The notes under the pieces were generated by a model. The model made no database searches, had not been told where the DNA came from, and saw only the letters and a list, made by a program, of their open reading frames with translations. Source: Diplolepis rosae (taxonomy: Eukaryota > Arthropoda > Insecta > Hymenoptera > Diplolepididae). Taken from it: a stretch of 64,000 bases of DNA. Of this stretch, positions 19,230-30,258 are shown in pieces. Location of the stretch: contig JAPYXD010000608.1 of NCBI GenBank assembly GCA_030998225.1, positions 7,470,501 to 7,534,500 of the forward strand. The letters are read 5' to 3'. Made by a program: the position numbers and the translations under genes. Numbering within the stretch: position 1 is the first letter of the stretch; each line of letters begins with the position of its first letter.

Positions 19230-20310
19230 TAAAATGACAATTTGACTGGACTAGTAGTAGAAATATACAAAATATGTGAGATACGAAAACAACGACAAGA
19301 TGGATAATTATTTGCCTGAATGAGATCTACAAATTCTCAACCACACATTTTTTAAAAGACCTATACTTTATGTTCTGATTTTGAAAAAAACTATTGAAAA
19401 TCAAAAATTCAATTTCTTATCCAAAATATGTGAGATACGAAATGAGCGTTGAAGCACAAAATCTTTTGCTTAAATAAAGTCTACGATTGTCGTAGTTTTT
19501 ACGCTACAGTTGATAGTAGCGTAATGTTGTGTATTACGGTACAGAGGAATTTAATATAAAAATTGAACTGCGCATGTGCCTATAACCATACAGCGGAGCG
19601 TAATATTCTTCTTCTTCGTATAGCGTTGGCACCTTACTGACAAAGCCTTATACATTTGAACTGCGCATGCTCTAATACGATACGCTACTACTACAAAAGA
19701 TCGAAAAAATCAAAATGGCCAGAAGTAGTCGCGAAATATCAAGTGCAATGGACGAGAATCATGATGAATACTAGATTAGATTTGAGTGTACGCATAAAAA
19801 CTCGTATACGCACCGAAGTCAAATAAAATAGAATATGTGCCAATGCACACAATTCGGGTAATTACGAGACTCGCTTAAAATGCTCGCAGGATTGATCGCG
19901 CCTCGGCTTGGTCTCGGCTTGGTCTCGGCTTTGTCTCGGCTTCGATCTCCTGCGAGCATTATCGCTCGTCACGTAATAACCCTCATTATGCGCCCAGACA
20001 CATAATATACTATTTATCATGTTATTTATTAGAAAGTTACAAAAATGTATACAGAAAATCGAACGCGAAGTGCGAGTGTCATGATGAGAGTGTGTTCCTT
20101 AAGGCCGATAGAGCTTTAAGTAAATTGAATTTCTTTTTTAATTTTAAATCAAAAACAAATTTAATAACTTTGAAAAAATGTGATTCACATTTACAATATT
20201 ATAAAATTGACTTGAGCTACAGTATAAAATTACAAGAAATAAATCTAAATGTATGCGAAGAATATAAGACCAAGCGCGAAGCGGGCAGATATGTTAATGT
20301 GTATTACAAA
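19230..20310 (-). repeat. R1 repeat, partial inverted copy interrupted by R2
   Basis: In reverse complement it matches the middle and left of R1: the AAATATGTGAGATACGAAA blocks, TAAAGTCTACGATTGT, then after the R2 insertion TATTAGAAAGTTACAAAAAT, the CGAACGCGAAGTGCGAGTG block and TTCCTTAAGGCCGATAGAG. It lacks the GACA microsatellite tail and the GC-palindrome start. The frame 20092-20316 is a by-product also seen, decayed, at 4233-3949. Confidence 0.75.
19495..19996 (-). mobile_element. R2 promoter-like mobile repeat, copy 2, inserted in R1
   Basis: Reverse-complement match to 9008-9536, including the hairpin (19855-19975), AACTGCGCATGC blocks (about 19570 and 19660), CAAAATGGCC (19710) and the CGCATAAAAACTCGTATA block. 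It splits R1 between ACGATTGT and the TTATCATGTTATTTATTA part, with a short piece of R1 lost. Confidence 0.75.
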
Positions 20311-20647
20311 ATTTAGTTCCATTAAATTTCACAAATAGTATATATAACTGTAGTATCAAGTCTATAAATGTATATTTCTATTTTTGAATGTATTTTTAAT
20401 GAATTAGTATTATTAGCTATGACTGAGTAATATGTATGCTGTTTATGTATCTGTCGGTTAAAGTTTTACGGCCGTCAGATTACTTAATTCTTTAGTACTC
20501 TCCTTCCAACGTTCATTACCATTTGAACCTTTTTTTGCTTTAAAATGTTAGTTATCGAGAACAGTATCTATTACAGACCATTGTGGAATATATTCATATA
20601 GTCACACTTTTACGTTGGTCGAATTAAGTATTCATGAATTTCACTTT
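20311..20647. other. Noncoding stretch
   Basis: No gene or repeat recognised. Confidence 0.4.
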
Positions 20648-21857
20648 ACACTGAAAGAAATGGTATTGTGTTTCTGCCTAACCGAGTTTGTTAGAGAATT
20701 TCTATGCAAATTAGAAAGAAAATCTTCTTACTTCAGTTATATTATTTTGTGTGTTGATAAGTATGAGTAAGAAATTAACAAATATTAGTTGAGCTAATAA
20801 CATGTCTTTAAATTAGCTATCAGCTCAGGAAACTTTCATAAATGTCCTTCTGATTGTATTATCCATCAGACTGTTATGCTGATTTAGCAAAACAAAATGG
20901 TTTGTTTCAAGGATGTATATTGGTGTGGGTAGGTATACATTGTACCATAGTTTTAGTTGCCCAAAGTTTCAATTGCCCATAAAATCACCAGAAGTCACTA
21001 TATTTGAAAAGCAGTGTTTGACGAAGATTATGAAAGGAATACGTTGGCAAAAATTGCAAGTATATATCAAATATGGGCGGTAGAGAGCGCTTCAGGAAAA
21101 TGTACAGGAATTCTGCATTTTGCAATCCTCGCAGTTTTTGCCAACACATTCCTTTCATAATCTTCGTCTAACACTGCTTTTCAAATATAGTGACGTCTGG
21201 TGATTTTATGGGCAATTGAAACTTTGGGCAACTAAAACTATGGTACAATGTATACCTACCATTGGTGTGCGTTCAAACGTTCGCAGAGTGATCGTATGTG
21301 ATCATGCAAACAAAACACGTATTGCTGGCATCGATTCAATTTTTTTTTTTTTTAGATTTATAAATTTTATATAAGCTGTACAACTTTGCCGCTTACTGTC
21401 TGACAATTTCAATCTGTCGATTTCGACTAGCAATTACCGCTGCAGCCATTTATCGAAAAACGGCGAAAGCAAACTTGTACACTTAATAATAATTTATGTA
21501 TAGATCTATGAAATTAATTATTTGATTCAATTTTAAAATCTTAAAATCAACCACTGATATAATAGTTTACTTAACCCTAACATCTGAAATTACTACGCAA
21601 TTATAGCAAACAAGCGTCTGTTTGAAGTTGAGCTGATTTTTCAAAACAGAGTTTGGCTAAAGGAACCATAACCATGTTTCATCTGTTGCAGCCATATCCG
21701 TTTGGATGTGTGTATTGAAAATATATTACTGGTGCAGTTTCAACTATAACTGTTTTTATGAAACACCCATACAGTATAGCTGTATTTAAGTCAGCCAAAC
21801 TCTTTTGCTAATAAACGCAGAAAATTATCTGTATTCACGATAAATTTCTTTCAGTGT
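20648..21857. mobile_element. Possible MITE with ACACTGAAAGAAAT ends
   Basis: ACACTGAAAGAAAT at 20648 is matched by its complement ending at 21857. Subterminal parts both contain a GAGTTTG block in inverted sense. The 1.2-kb element has no coding and contains the foldback MITE 20928-21260. Only 14 bp of perfect terminal repeat supports it. Confidence 0.45.
20928..21260. mobile_element. Foldback MITE with 137-bp inverted repeats and 9-bp target duplication
   Basis: The first 137 bases (GGTAGGTATACATTGTACCA onward) are nearly perfectly complementary to the last 137. The loop is about 60 bp. ATTGGTGTG flanks both sides (20919-20927 and 21261-21269). A 9-bp duplication is typical of Mutator-like elements. 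Total length 333 bp with no coding capacity. Very low divergence between arms suggests a young insertion or arm homogenisation. Confidence 0.93.
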
Positions 21858-22600
21858 ACCAAAATAGATGTGAAAATATGTCGAAATGTCCTTATGTCCC
21901 AAGTTATCCCAATTTAGTCGACTACAGTTTCTCGAGCTACACGGTAAAAATATGTTCATTAAAGATAATTGAACTTTTTCTGAAGTCTCGGATTTGAGTC
22001 CCAGTGTAAAAGTTTCTAAAGAACTTTAGTTAAAATATACAGACTTTCAGTAAAAGTTTAAGAACCGGTACGCTAATTTTTTTTCAGTACACGAAAAAAA
22101 CAGTATAGTTAAGAGAACAATATTTTGGTCCTCAGAACCAGAAAATATTGTTATCAGACCAATGCTACCGGATGATCCTCAGAACTATACCAGTATAGGC
22201 GTAGCAACTATACTGGTATTTCTAAACGTCATATTGCTCCATGAAGCATACAAGTTCGTTGAAATGACAATACGATATATACACTGAAAAAAAAAATATA
22301 GTCATGGCAAGTCCGCGTTACATATTCGTGGCTGTCACGTTGCGACTACCATTTGTATAGGCGCACACACGCAAAAGCACATAATTGTGAAACCGATGCG
22401 ATCGCATAGACGCTAAATCTATCTACAGGTACGCTGCATGCATATTTTCAAATTTCAATATAGGTTAAGTTAGCCTAATAAACGCGAAGAATTTTGAATA
22501 AAAAAAACATTATTTTTCGCACAAGAATAATCGAATAATGGCTAAAAGAAACAAAAGAAATATGAACATATTTTCCATACCTTTTTCTTCAATGCCTGAC
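21858..22600. other. Noncoding stretch with weak foldback
   Basis: Around 22095-22295 there are inverted ATACTGGTAT/ATACCAGTAT bits and the insect-MITE-like ends ACACGAAAAAAACAGTATAG and ACACTGAAAAAAAAAATATA. They may mark an old 200-bp MITE. Nothing else is seen. Confidence 0.35.
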
Positions 22601-22919
22601 GCCACTATGCTGGATAGCAGGCCGTGCAAACCTAATGGAAAGGTCGTGGACTGTTAGCAACTAGCGCCGCGTACAGCACTGCGCATGAACTACCATTATG
22701 TGTGCACGTGTTAGTGCATATACATGCATACGTAGGTTCTTTAAATGTGTTACAAAGAATATATTCAAATAAAATTAAAAGAAAATTGAAGATTTAGCGC
22801 AAAATTGTGAAAATTTAATTCAAGAGTGAGAAGTTATGTTGATATCAACTCACTCTTTAATTACATTTACACAATTTTGCCTTAAATCATGGTTTTCTCG
22901 TCATAAATAAAAATCAAAA

Positions 22920-23111
22920 ATATCTGTAATTTGTATTTTTATTTTCAGAAAATATAGTTGCTTAGCACATTTTGCGTTGATTTTTGTACTACAAGATAAT
23001 CGAACACTTTGTGGGGTCGAGATAGCTCTTTTCGGTGTTGTGTGAAAGTCTTCTCCAAATACATCCTTGCTGCTTCCTGCTTCTGGGATATCTTCTGATT
23101 TTTTTTTCTGG
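22920..23111 (-). pseudogene. Second exon of the P-like THAP gene
   Basis: On the minus strand a TATATTCCAG acceptor precedes a frame reading KKKSEDIPEAGSSKDVFGED, then HTTPKRAISTPQSVRL and CAKQLYFLKIKIQI. A proline- and serine-rich linker with TPK/TPQ motifs is what follows THAP domains in P-type and related proteins. The frame ends in the AT-rich tail near 22920. Confidence 0.5.
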
Positions 23112-24662
23112 AATATAGATTAAAAGCATTTAATTTATATGAATATTTGAAATTTATTTCGTAGGTATTTTATAAAATAAACAAAAATAAATTTTATAAA
23201 ATAAAACTCCAGTCACATGTTTTGCGAAATTGTGGTGGGAATTTCTGACATTGTGGAATTTGTATTGGCAATTCTCAGCTATTTTTTCATAAATAATCCT
23301 TTGTAATTTTATACCATATATGTACTTGCATCTATATCTTCAGTAACATTTAGACAGAAGTACACTGCCGGTTGAAATTATTTGTTCACTTGTTGTTTCA
23401 GCTATTCCTAAAGTGTCTTAATTTTTATAATAACAACTTGAAATTTTTTTCCCTATCATAAAATAAAAGTTAATAAAATTTTGCAAATAACAAATAAAAC
23501 AAAATAATAAAATAAAGTAAATAACAAAATTGAAGAAATTTTTTTTTTCACAGAAAAATTTCTTCAATTTATATTGGAAAATACCATCTAGTTTTAAATA
23601 ACGTTGGATTAATTCTAAATCAGAGGTTGATAAGGTCGATATAGTAGAGTTCCGTTGTCACGTACAGTGATACACTCTTCTAATGATCGACATAATCGAC
23701 TGAAATGATTTAGAAAAATCAGAAAAAATAACAAAATGTTAATTTTATAAAAAAATATTTCAAAAAACTTGAAATTTCAATCATTCTGAAAAATATTAAC
23801 AACTCTGAAATTAATTAAGATTTTTAAAAGTTTTTTGTCTCATTTAAATGGTAGGTTTTCATAGTATTTTGCTAACTAATCAAGATATTTTCAGATTTTT
23901 TTCCTGGATTCTACCCGGTGTCAAAAATGATACAAAAAGGTCATAAAATTTTAAAAATGTGTAGCTACTTACAAGAAATTTGTAAAAACCAATGTGTATC
24001 ATATTTTAATAAAATTTATAGATTACTTTCTTCATTTGAAAATTTTCGACATGTTTGTACCAAGTTTGACCCCAGGGTAGAATCCAAAAGAAAAATTCTA
24101 AAAATATCTTGATAAGTTAACAAAATACTATGAAGAGTAACCTTCAAAATGAGACCAGAAACGTTTAAAGGTCTTAATTAATTTCAGTGTTATTAATATT
24201 TATTCAAAAAGATCGAAATTTGACGTTTTTTGCAATATATTCTTATAAAATTATCATTTTGCCTTCAACTTGGGCTCAGTAGATGCAAAATTTAAATAAT
24301 TATAAAAATTAAGACACTTTAAGAATAGCTAACACAGCAGGTTAATAAATAATTTTGACCGGTAGTGTATATACTACTTTTTTAGTTTGGTATCTCAAAA
24401 TTACGTGCTAGAATTTTATTGTCATTCCTAAGGAAGTTTTAGATACTTCATCGAAGTTTCTTGTACTATTTTATGTAAATTTTCTTACGATTTTTACATT
24501 TTTTCACATTTTCAAAGTTTACTTCGAAATAGGGCTCATATATGTAATATTTTATTTATTGCACTTAAAATTTTAGAAATAAAGATCACTAATGAGGACT
24601 GATCAGAGTCGAAAAGTTTGAAATTATATACAATATCGTATGAAATTAAAAATATTGTTACT

Positions 24663-25038
24663 TACGTGTGCAAACTGCACGCTACTTTCTTCAAAGTCTC
24701 GTGTGCCTTCTGCAGGTTTTTCTACTTCGGGAATAAAAATTTCGAAGTCTGATGGAGAAGAAACACTCGCCGGTTTAATGTTCACATCACTTCCACTCGA
24801 CACATCACTACACGACGGTAAATTTAACGTCGGAAAAATGTCGATGACAAATAAAAAATTGTCTTTCTAGTACTTCGAGGTATCCTAACCTCGACAAGTA
24901 GGGATTTGAACATGCTTCTATCCATCGTTGTCCGGCATTTTCTTTCTTCGGAAACCGATGAATTGACACATTGTTCTTCCGACCCCTTTTGGAGGTACAC
25001 CCACTCACAGCACACTGAATTTCGTACTTCGAATTCAT
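24663..25038 (-). pseudogene. THAP zinc-finger exon of the P-like element
   Basis: Start chosen at MNSKYEIQCAVSGC (25038). The C2CH set is complete: CX4C at the start, then IHRFPKKENAGQRWIEAC, and CHRH (CX2H) followed by FSDVKF. After DVKF the frame shifts by one base and continues as PSCSDVSSGSDVNIKPASV, EIFIPEVEKPAEGTRDFEE, ending at GCACAC/GTAAGT, a good donor at 24663. The zinc finger looks able to fold; the shift right after it would truncate the protein unless it is a sequencing error or an intron edge. Confidence 0.75.
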
Positions 25039-25316
25039 TATTAAATGATTATAAAGCGCGATCGCGTACGAATTGTTGATACATGTATACAACAATGGCG
25101 GAACTCATACGAAGCCGTTCCCTTTGCCGCACTCCGCCCGCTTCCGACAACTAGCACCGCGTACACCACCGCAGATGAACTATCCTACGGGGACACCCAA
25201 TACATTAGAGGTCGACCTGCCCTGGCTGGATAGCTACCATCCGAATGTAGCACCAGCAATGTGGTACATAGCCGCTGCGCCTATGCAATATCGTCCGACT
25301 CAAAATACAACTTGTA

Positions 25317-26228
25317 CACGGAGAAAAATAGTTGAAGTAATTTTACTCAACTTCCGATTAAATTTGGGACATAAGCACAAGTTAGAAGTTATTTAGTATC
25401 ACTGTAATTATTTGTGATACATTAAATGTTTAAAAATGAATTAAAGTTGATTAAATTTCAGAAGTGTAGGGTGAAGTTGGAAAGCGTGCATTGAAAGTTT
25501 CTAAATATATATATTATTACTCGTAGTATAATAATAAAAAACCAGTCTTTTATTAAATCACAAAAATAGTAGAGCTTTCCATTCATTCTACTCTACGCTT
25601 CAATCGAGAGTTGAGAAAACCGTGAATCGCAGGATTTATTCCACTAGCTAAATCTATTCACGCAGGAACGAATGAAAGTAATCTGCGCCTAGGGCACAAT
25701 TAAACATTTTTTAATTTCAAAAACGTGTTGAATTTTCAACATGCTGATGTTGTACGTTATTATATTTAATAATCAAAATTAATTACAAACATACAAAATA
25801 CAATTACAGTTTATTTTAGTACTCTCTAAATCCGAAATAGTGGAATAGCCACTGTTTTATCTAGTGCGTGATGAACCACTTACTTAATAGTGGATTCAAC
25901 ATACTTATAAACTAGTGATTTTAAACACTCATCGTAATTTGATGATTATCCACTGGTTTACATAATTTTTTTGAATGTTTCACATAATCTAGTCATATAG
26001 ATTCTGTAAGTTTAATGAATTCTTCATTCATAATTTTTTCTTAGTTCATTTATAAATACTTCGTTCTTTTTCACTTAAGTTTAATAATTTAAATTGTTTT
26101 CATGAAAATTTAAACGTCAAAAGTCTTGATAAGTGTATTACATACAATTCAAAAAATCTACACAGGATTTTGATTTCACATAAATTTCTGAGGCTCAATA
26201 ATAATTTTGAATTCGCAATTGTAAAACC
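25317..26228 (-). mobile_element. CACGGAG-ended element (R6), partial copy A
   Basis: From CACGGAGAAAAATAGTTGAA (25317) to about 25725 it matches the inverted right end of the 62361-63731 element. About 360 bp of unrelated sequence follows, then the match resumes at about 26098 (ATGAAAATTTAAAC..GATAAGTGTATTACATA) and stops at 26228. The second terminus is missing. Confidence 0.75.
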
Positions 26229-27099
26229 CGTGTGGAAAAATTTCATGGCAGTCTATTGTCTGATTTGGCCCAGGTCTGGCAATGTCCAGACCGGCTAGTC
26301 TGGAAGTTCTGGCCTAGCTCAGATCTGGCGCTGGTCAGCATTCCATGACAAAGAAGTTTATGCGTGGCGAACGAAATTTTTTTTACAAGTTTCGAAAAAT
26401 TCATATAGTAACAAGTTTTTATAAACATTTATTGCGTGACCAGAAAAAAGTATCTCCTTACTTACTTACTCCTTACTTACTTATTCAGTATATCCGTCGG
26501 TATCTAATAAATAATTTTATTTTTTAACAACGTACTTTAACATTATAATAGATAAAACGAATTAAAGCATACTCCGAAATTAAATTTTATTTTTGAATTT
26601 AATTTTCTTGACTTATGGTAAAAAGGATATAGGACTATTGTAGGGCACTCGATTCCTTTGAACCTAGAAAAAAATTTTCTACTTACTTTAAAACCAAATT
26701 GTTGAAATTGTAAAAGTTATAATAATAAAAATGTAAATTTGTATTTAAAAAAAAAAATTAAAAATCACAAAAGCCTGTATAAACATATGAAAATCAATAA
26801 AATCGTAAATTAACAAATTTCAAATTTAAGTCATTTGATTTTATTTCATTCTTTAGTTTAACTCTTTCATCATAATTAAATATATTTTTATTACAAACTT
26901 TATTGAAAATAAAATTCTTTGCTGTAGAAATTCGAACTTAAAATTCCTGTGCATTCATTTTTAATGAAAGCAATCCGTCCTTCATTCTATAAAGCTAATT
27001 TAACTGTCAACGAAGTAAAAATATCTAATGAAAAAGTATAATTACTTAATAAAATATGTATTTATTTGAATGAGGACAATTTCGCGTATTTAATAAGTG
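26229..27099. other. Noncoding stretch
   Basis: A short CTGG-rich, self-complementary patch (26250-26340; TCTGG/CCAGA repeats) and then AT-rich sequence. A near-duplicated TCCTTACTTACTTACTCC microsatellite lies at about 26455-26485. No gene. Confidence 0.4.
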
Positions 27100-27522
27100 A
27101 TGGCTGTGAGCTGAAGATTAGAACCACGTGACACCTCTTCGATCTTTTCTATTTGCTATATTTGAATGTTGCGGGAATCGGCGATTCAATCATGTTTCAG
27201 AACTGAGTAGCCATACTTCTTCTCTACCTCAAGATTCTACTTTCGCTTGTAGATACAGTTCATAGTCTCAATGTTAAAGACCCATTGGTTGATGTAACGG
27301 ATATCATCCAATCGGAGAGTAGCAAAATAAATTCGGTGCGGCAAACCTCATAGAGTCACGTGACTTGTACATTTTAGAGGAGAACGCGTCAAGACTCGAA
27401 TATTTGGTGTGCTTTCATATTGTATTTGCATTACTTTTTGGCTACATATCGGTATTGTAGTAATTTATTTAACACGTCTACGAAGAAGAATGTCTTCAAA
27501 AAAAGGTACCAAAAAAGGTAAT
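27100..27522 (+). promoter_or_regulatory. Possible promoter and first exon ending in a donor site
   Basis: Mixed-composition sequence with CACGTG boxes (27127 and 27357) and a CCAAT (27309) leads to ATGTCTTCAAAAAAAGGTAC, giving MSSKKGTKK up to AAAAG/GTAATA near 27520. This looks like a 5' UTR and short first coding exon. Its partner exons are unknown; the 27974-37211 element begins 450 bp downstream and may have landed in its intron. Confidence 0.3.
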
Positions 27523-28589
27523 ATAATCTGCTACTTGTGCAGTTAGTGTTAAGCATAAACAGCATAAACGATTTCCACGCGCGTCAACACAAGGAACAAT
27601 TGCATGTCAATTACATTTTTTCAATATTTACTCTTTTTATTGAATTTTGCCTGCGTTATTGTGCTTCCATTTTTCAGTATTCTAATTTCTGTTAAAAAAT
27701 GTCGAATTGAGTTCTTAAAGTCAATGCAATTTAAGGTTAAGTACAGTTTCAGACCATTATTTTTGATAGAAAAACATATATTTGCACCAGGGAAAAAGAG
27801 AACTTGAATTCTCAAAATATTCTTGTTCAAGTGTCGTAACGTTGATGATAGTTACATGCTACTGATTTTCCATGCAACCTAAAAGCAAAATGTACGTAAA
27901 TGCTAAAATTTAAGATTGAATACTTTGGTTTTGAAGAAAAAAAAATCATATAAAACTTAAATAATCGTATATACCCAGATAACATTTGTGATTTTCATTC
28001 CAAAATCACATGACGATTTTCACAATGTGAGCTAGATACGCACTCAAGATGATGTATCATATGATCGTGACTTTATGATTTTCATCAGTGAGTTCGTAAC
28101 GCACTCGTGGTGAATTTATAATTTTAACATCATAGGTGAGCTTGATGCGATGGCGATAATTTTATAAGATGCACAAGCAACTGTTTTTTTTTCATCTGGT
28201 GATGATGAGTGTTAAGAGTGTTGTTGTGTATGTCAAAATCCCGTTACTGGCAGAATAGAAGCAGCAAGAAAATCTATTTTAATCACATATTTCATATTCA
28301 CCGCAGATTCGTATGTACTTGTTACGTCTGTCTAAAGCAATCCGCGATTTTATTTATTTTATTCCACTATATATATACTAGACGTATAGTGAAATAGTTG
28401 AAAAGATGTAAGTCCACGAAAAAATGTAACCCCAAATTTTTTTGCTTTTTATTTATTCACTTTCAACGATTAAAAAGTATAAACTTAAATATTACGCATT
28501 ATCCATTTTTTCATGTCAATAAACGTGATTAAAATACGAATTATTTGCACTTTAATCGAATGTTTTCACCAATTTTTAAAAAAATCTTG

Positions 28590-29630
28590 TGTTAACTTGA
28601 TTACACAGGTCAACATTTTATCTACTCTGGAACATCAGAAACGGATTGGATATACAAAGGTTTTTGAAGTCGCTGATTACGATGAGAGGGTCAGTTAACC
28701 TCCATCACATCAAGTTCAAGGTCATTTGAAGGTCAAGTGTAGAAAAATGCGTCAGAAAAATCTGAAAAATTCTTACTTATGTGTTTGAGGTCACTGAGTT
28801 CGAATCCAAGGTCAGTTAGTCTTGATCGCGCCAAATTCAAGGTCATCTGAAGGTCAAATAAAGGAAAAACTGTTAGAATACTCCGGGAAAATTCATACTT
28901 ATTTTTTTATGGTCACTAAGTTCGACACCGAGATCAGTTAGCCTTGATTCTTCGAGGTTTAAGGTCATTTGAAGGTCAAGTGTAGAAAAATACGTCAGAA
29001 AAATCTAAAAAATTCTTACTCATATGTTTGAGGTCACTCAGTTCGAATCCAAGATCAGTTAGTCTTGATGACACCAAATTCAAGGTCATCTGAAGATCAA
29101 ATATAGGAAAAACTGAAAAAATATCTTGATCATGCAAAAACAACTTGGGCAGCTTCTGCCTTTTTTATAGGCAGTGTATTTTGTGAAAATAAATTCAAAT
29201 TTTCATAAGCATTCAAAAAAATATAATGAATTCTTCAATATGGAGGTTAGTCCATTATGCGGTTCATAACCAGAGACACAAATATAAGAAACAAAAACAA
29301 GGAATCGGTTTAAAACATTTGCAACTCAACGTAATGATCAATATATTTTTTCAGTTTTTCCTATATTTGAACTTCAGATGACCTTGAATTTGGTGTCATC
29401 AAGACTAACTGATCTTGGATTCGAACTGAGTGACCTCAAACATATGAGTAAGAATTTTTTAGATTTTTCTGACGTATTTTTCTACACCTGAACTTCAAAT
29501 GACATTGAACCTGATGTGATGGAGGTTAACTGACCCTGTCATCGTAATCAGCAACTTCAAAAACCTTTGTATATCCAATCCGTTTCTGATGTTCCAGAGT
29601 AGATTAAATGTTGACCTGTGTTATCGCTGG
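28590..29630. repeat. Tandem plus inverted repeat with AAGGTCA motifs
   Basis: A unit of about 122 bp recurs at about 28717, 28840, 28960 and 29082, each with AAGGTCATYTGAAGGTCAA. The stretch 29345-29625 is the inverse complement of parts of 28595-29125, so transcripts could fold into a long hairpin. Many TCAAGGTCA-type half sites are present, the extended nuclear-receptor half-site sequence. The left flank (28561-28597) matches the outer part of the foldback at 35345-35380. Confidence 0.82.
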
Positions 29631-30180
29631 AACTACAGTAAATTTTCAATTACTACTTGATCGATTTTGGTTGTCTATCAATAAAATTAATGTCTCCTAT
29701 TGTAATAAAAAGTTTTTAACGATGATTCTTGACGAAATTCATAGTATTTTAATTATTAATTTGCGAATCAAGGTATATGATTTAATACTACACAAATGTT
29801 AGCAAGACTTTTCATCAATTGTTGGAAATTTAAGATCTAATTATTTTGAAGTATAAATTGTTTCTGATGATAATGATTTTTTAATGCATAAACAGTTGTG
29901 TCAAGTATACATAGTTGACAATGCTAAGTTATAAATGGGTAAAAGACAGCTTCGAAATTCGCTGATTTCGAACTACAATACTCATTTTTATTCAAAATAT
30001 ATCATACAAAATGTTGATTGATCAACATTTCAATATTTTAATTGAAATGTTAATTGATCATTATTTTGATTTTTTAATTGAAACGTTGATTCATCGACAT
30101 TTAGATTTTTCAATTGAAATGTTTTTTAAAATGTTTTTATTGCAACAATCGTTTTCATGTAAGGTTATACTATAAGGTGA
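29631..30180. other. Noncoding stretch before the transposase gene
   Basis: AT-rich. An ATTGATCAACATT/AATTGAAATGTT motif is repeated three or four times at 30005-30125. It may be the transposase promoter region; no clear TATA-initiator pair. Confidence 0.4.
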
Positions 30181-30258
30181 TGCATGTTCCATTCAAAAGA
30201 AGTTACAAATTGGCCATCCGGGTTTTTCCTCAGAACTATCGAGAAAACAGAAGGAGCT

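Larger units (their letters stand above)
22640..25230 (-). mobile_element. P-like THAP element (R3), apparently non-autonomous
   Basis: Holds a THAP exon (25038-24663) and a downstream exon (23111-22920) on the minus strand. Sequences at both ends of this region recur together at 56926-57520, where the middle is deleted, so 22640-25230 behaves as one mobile unit. A block reading AACTAGC.CCGCGTACA..AC with GATGAACTA occurs at 22660-22692 and 25150-25185 in the same orientation. No catalytic transposase region is present, so it would depend on another P-type source. Ends are approximate. Confidence 0.55.
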
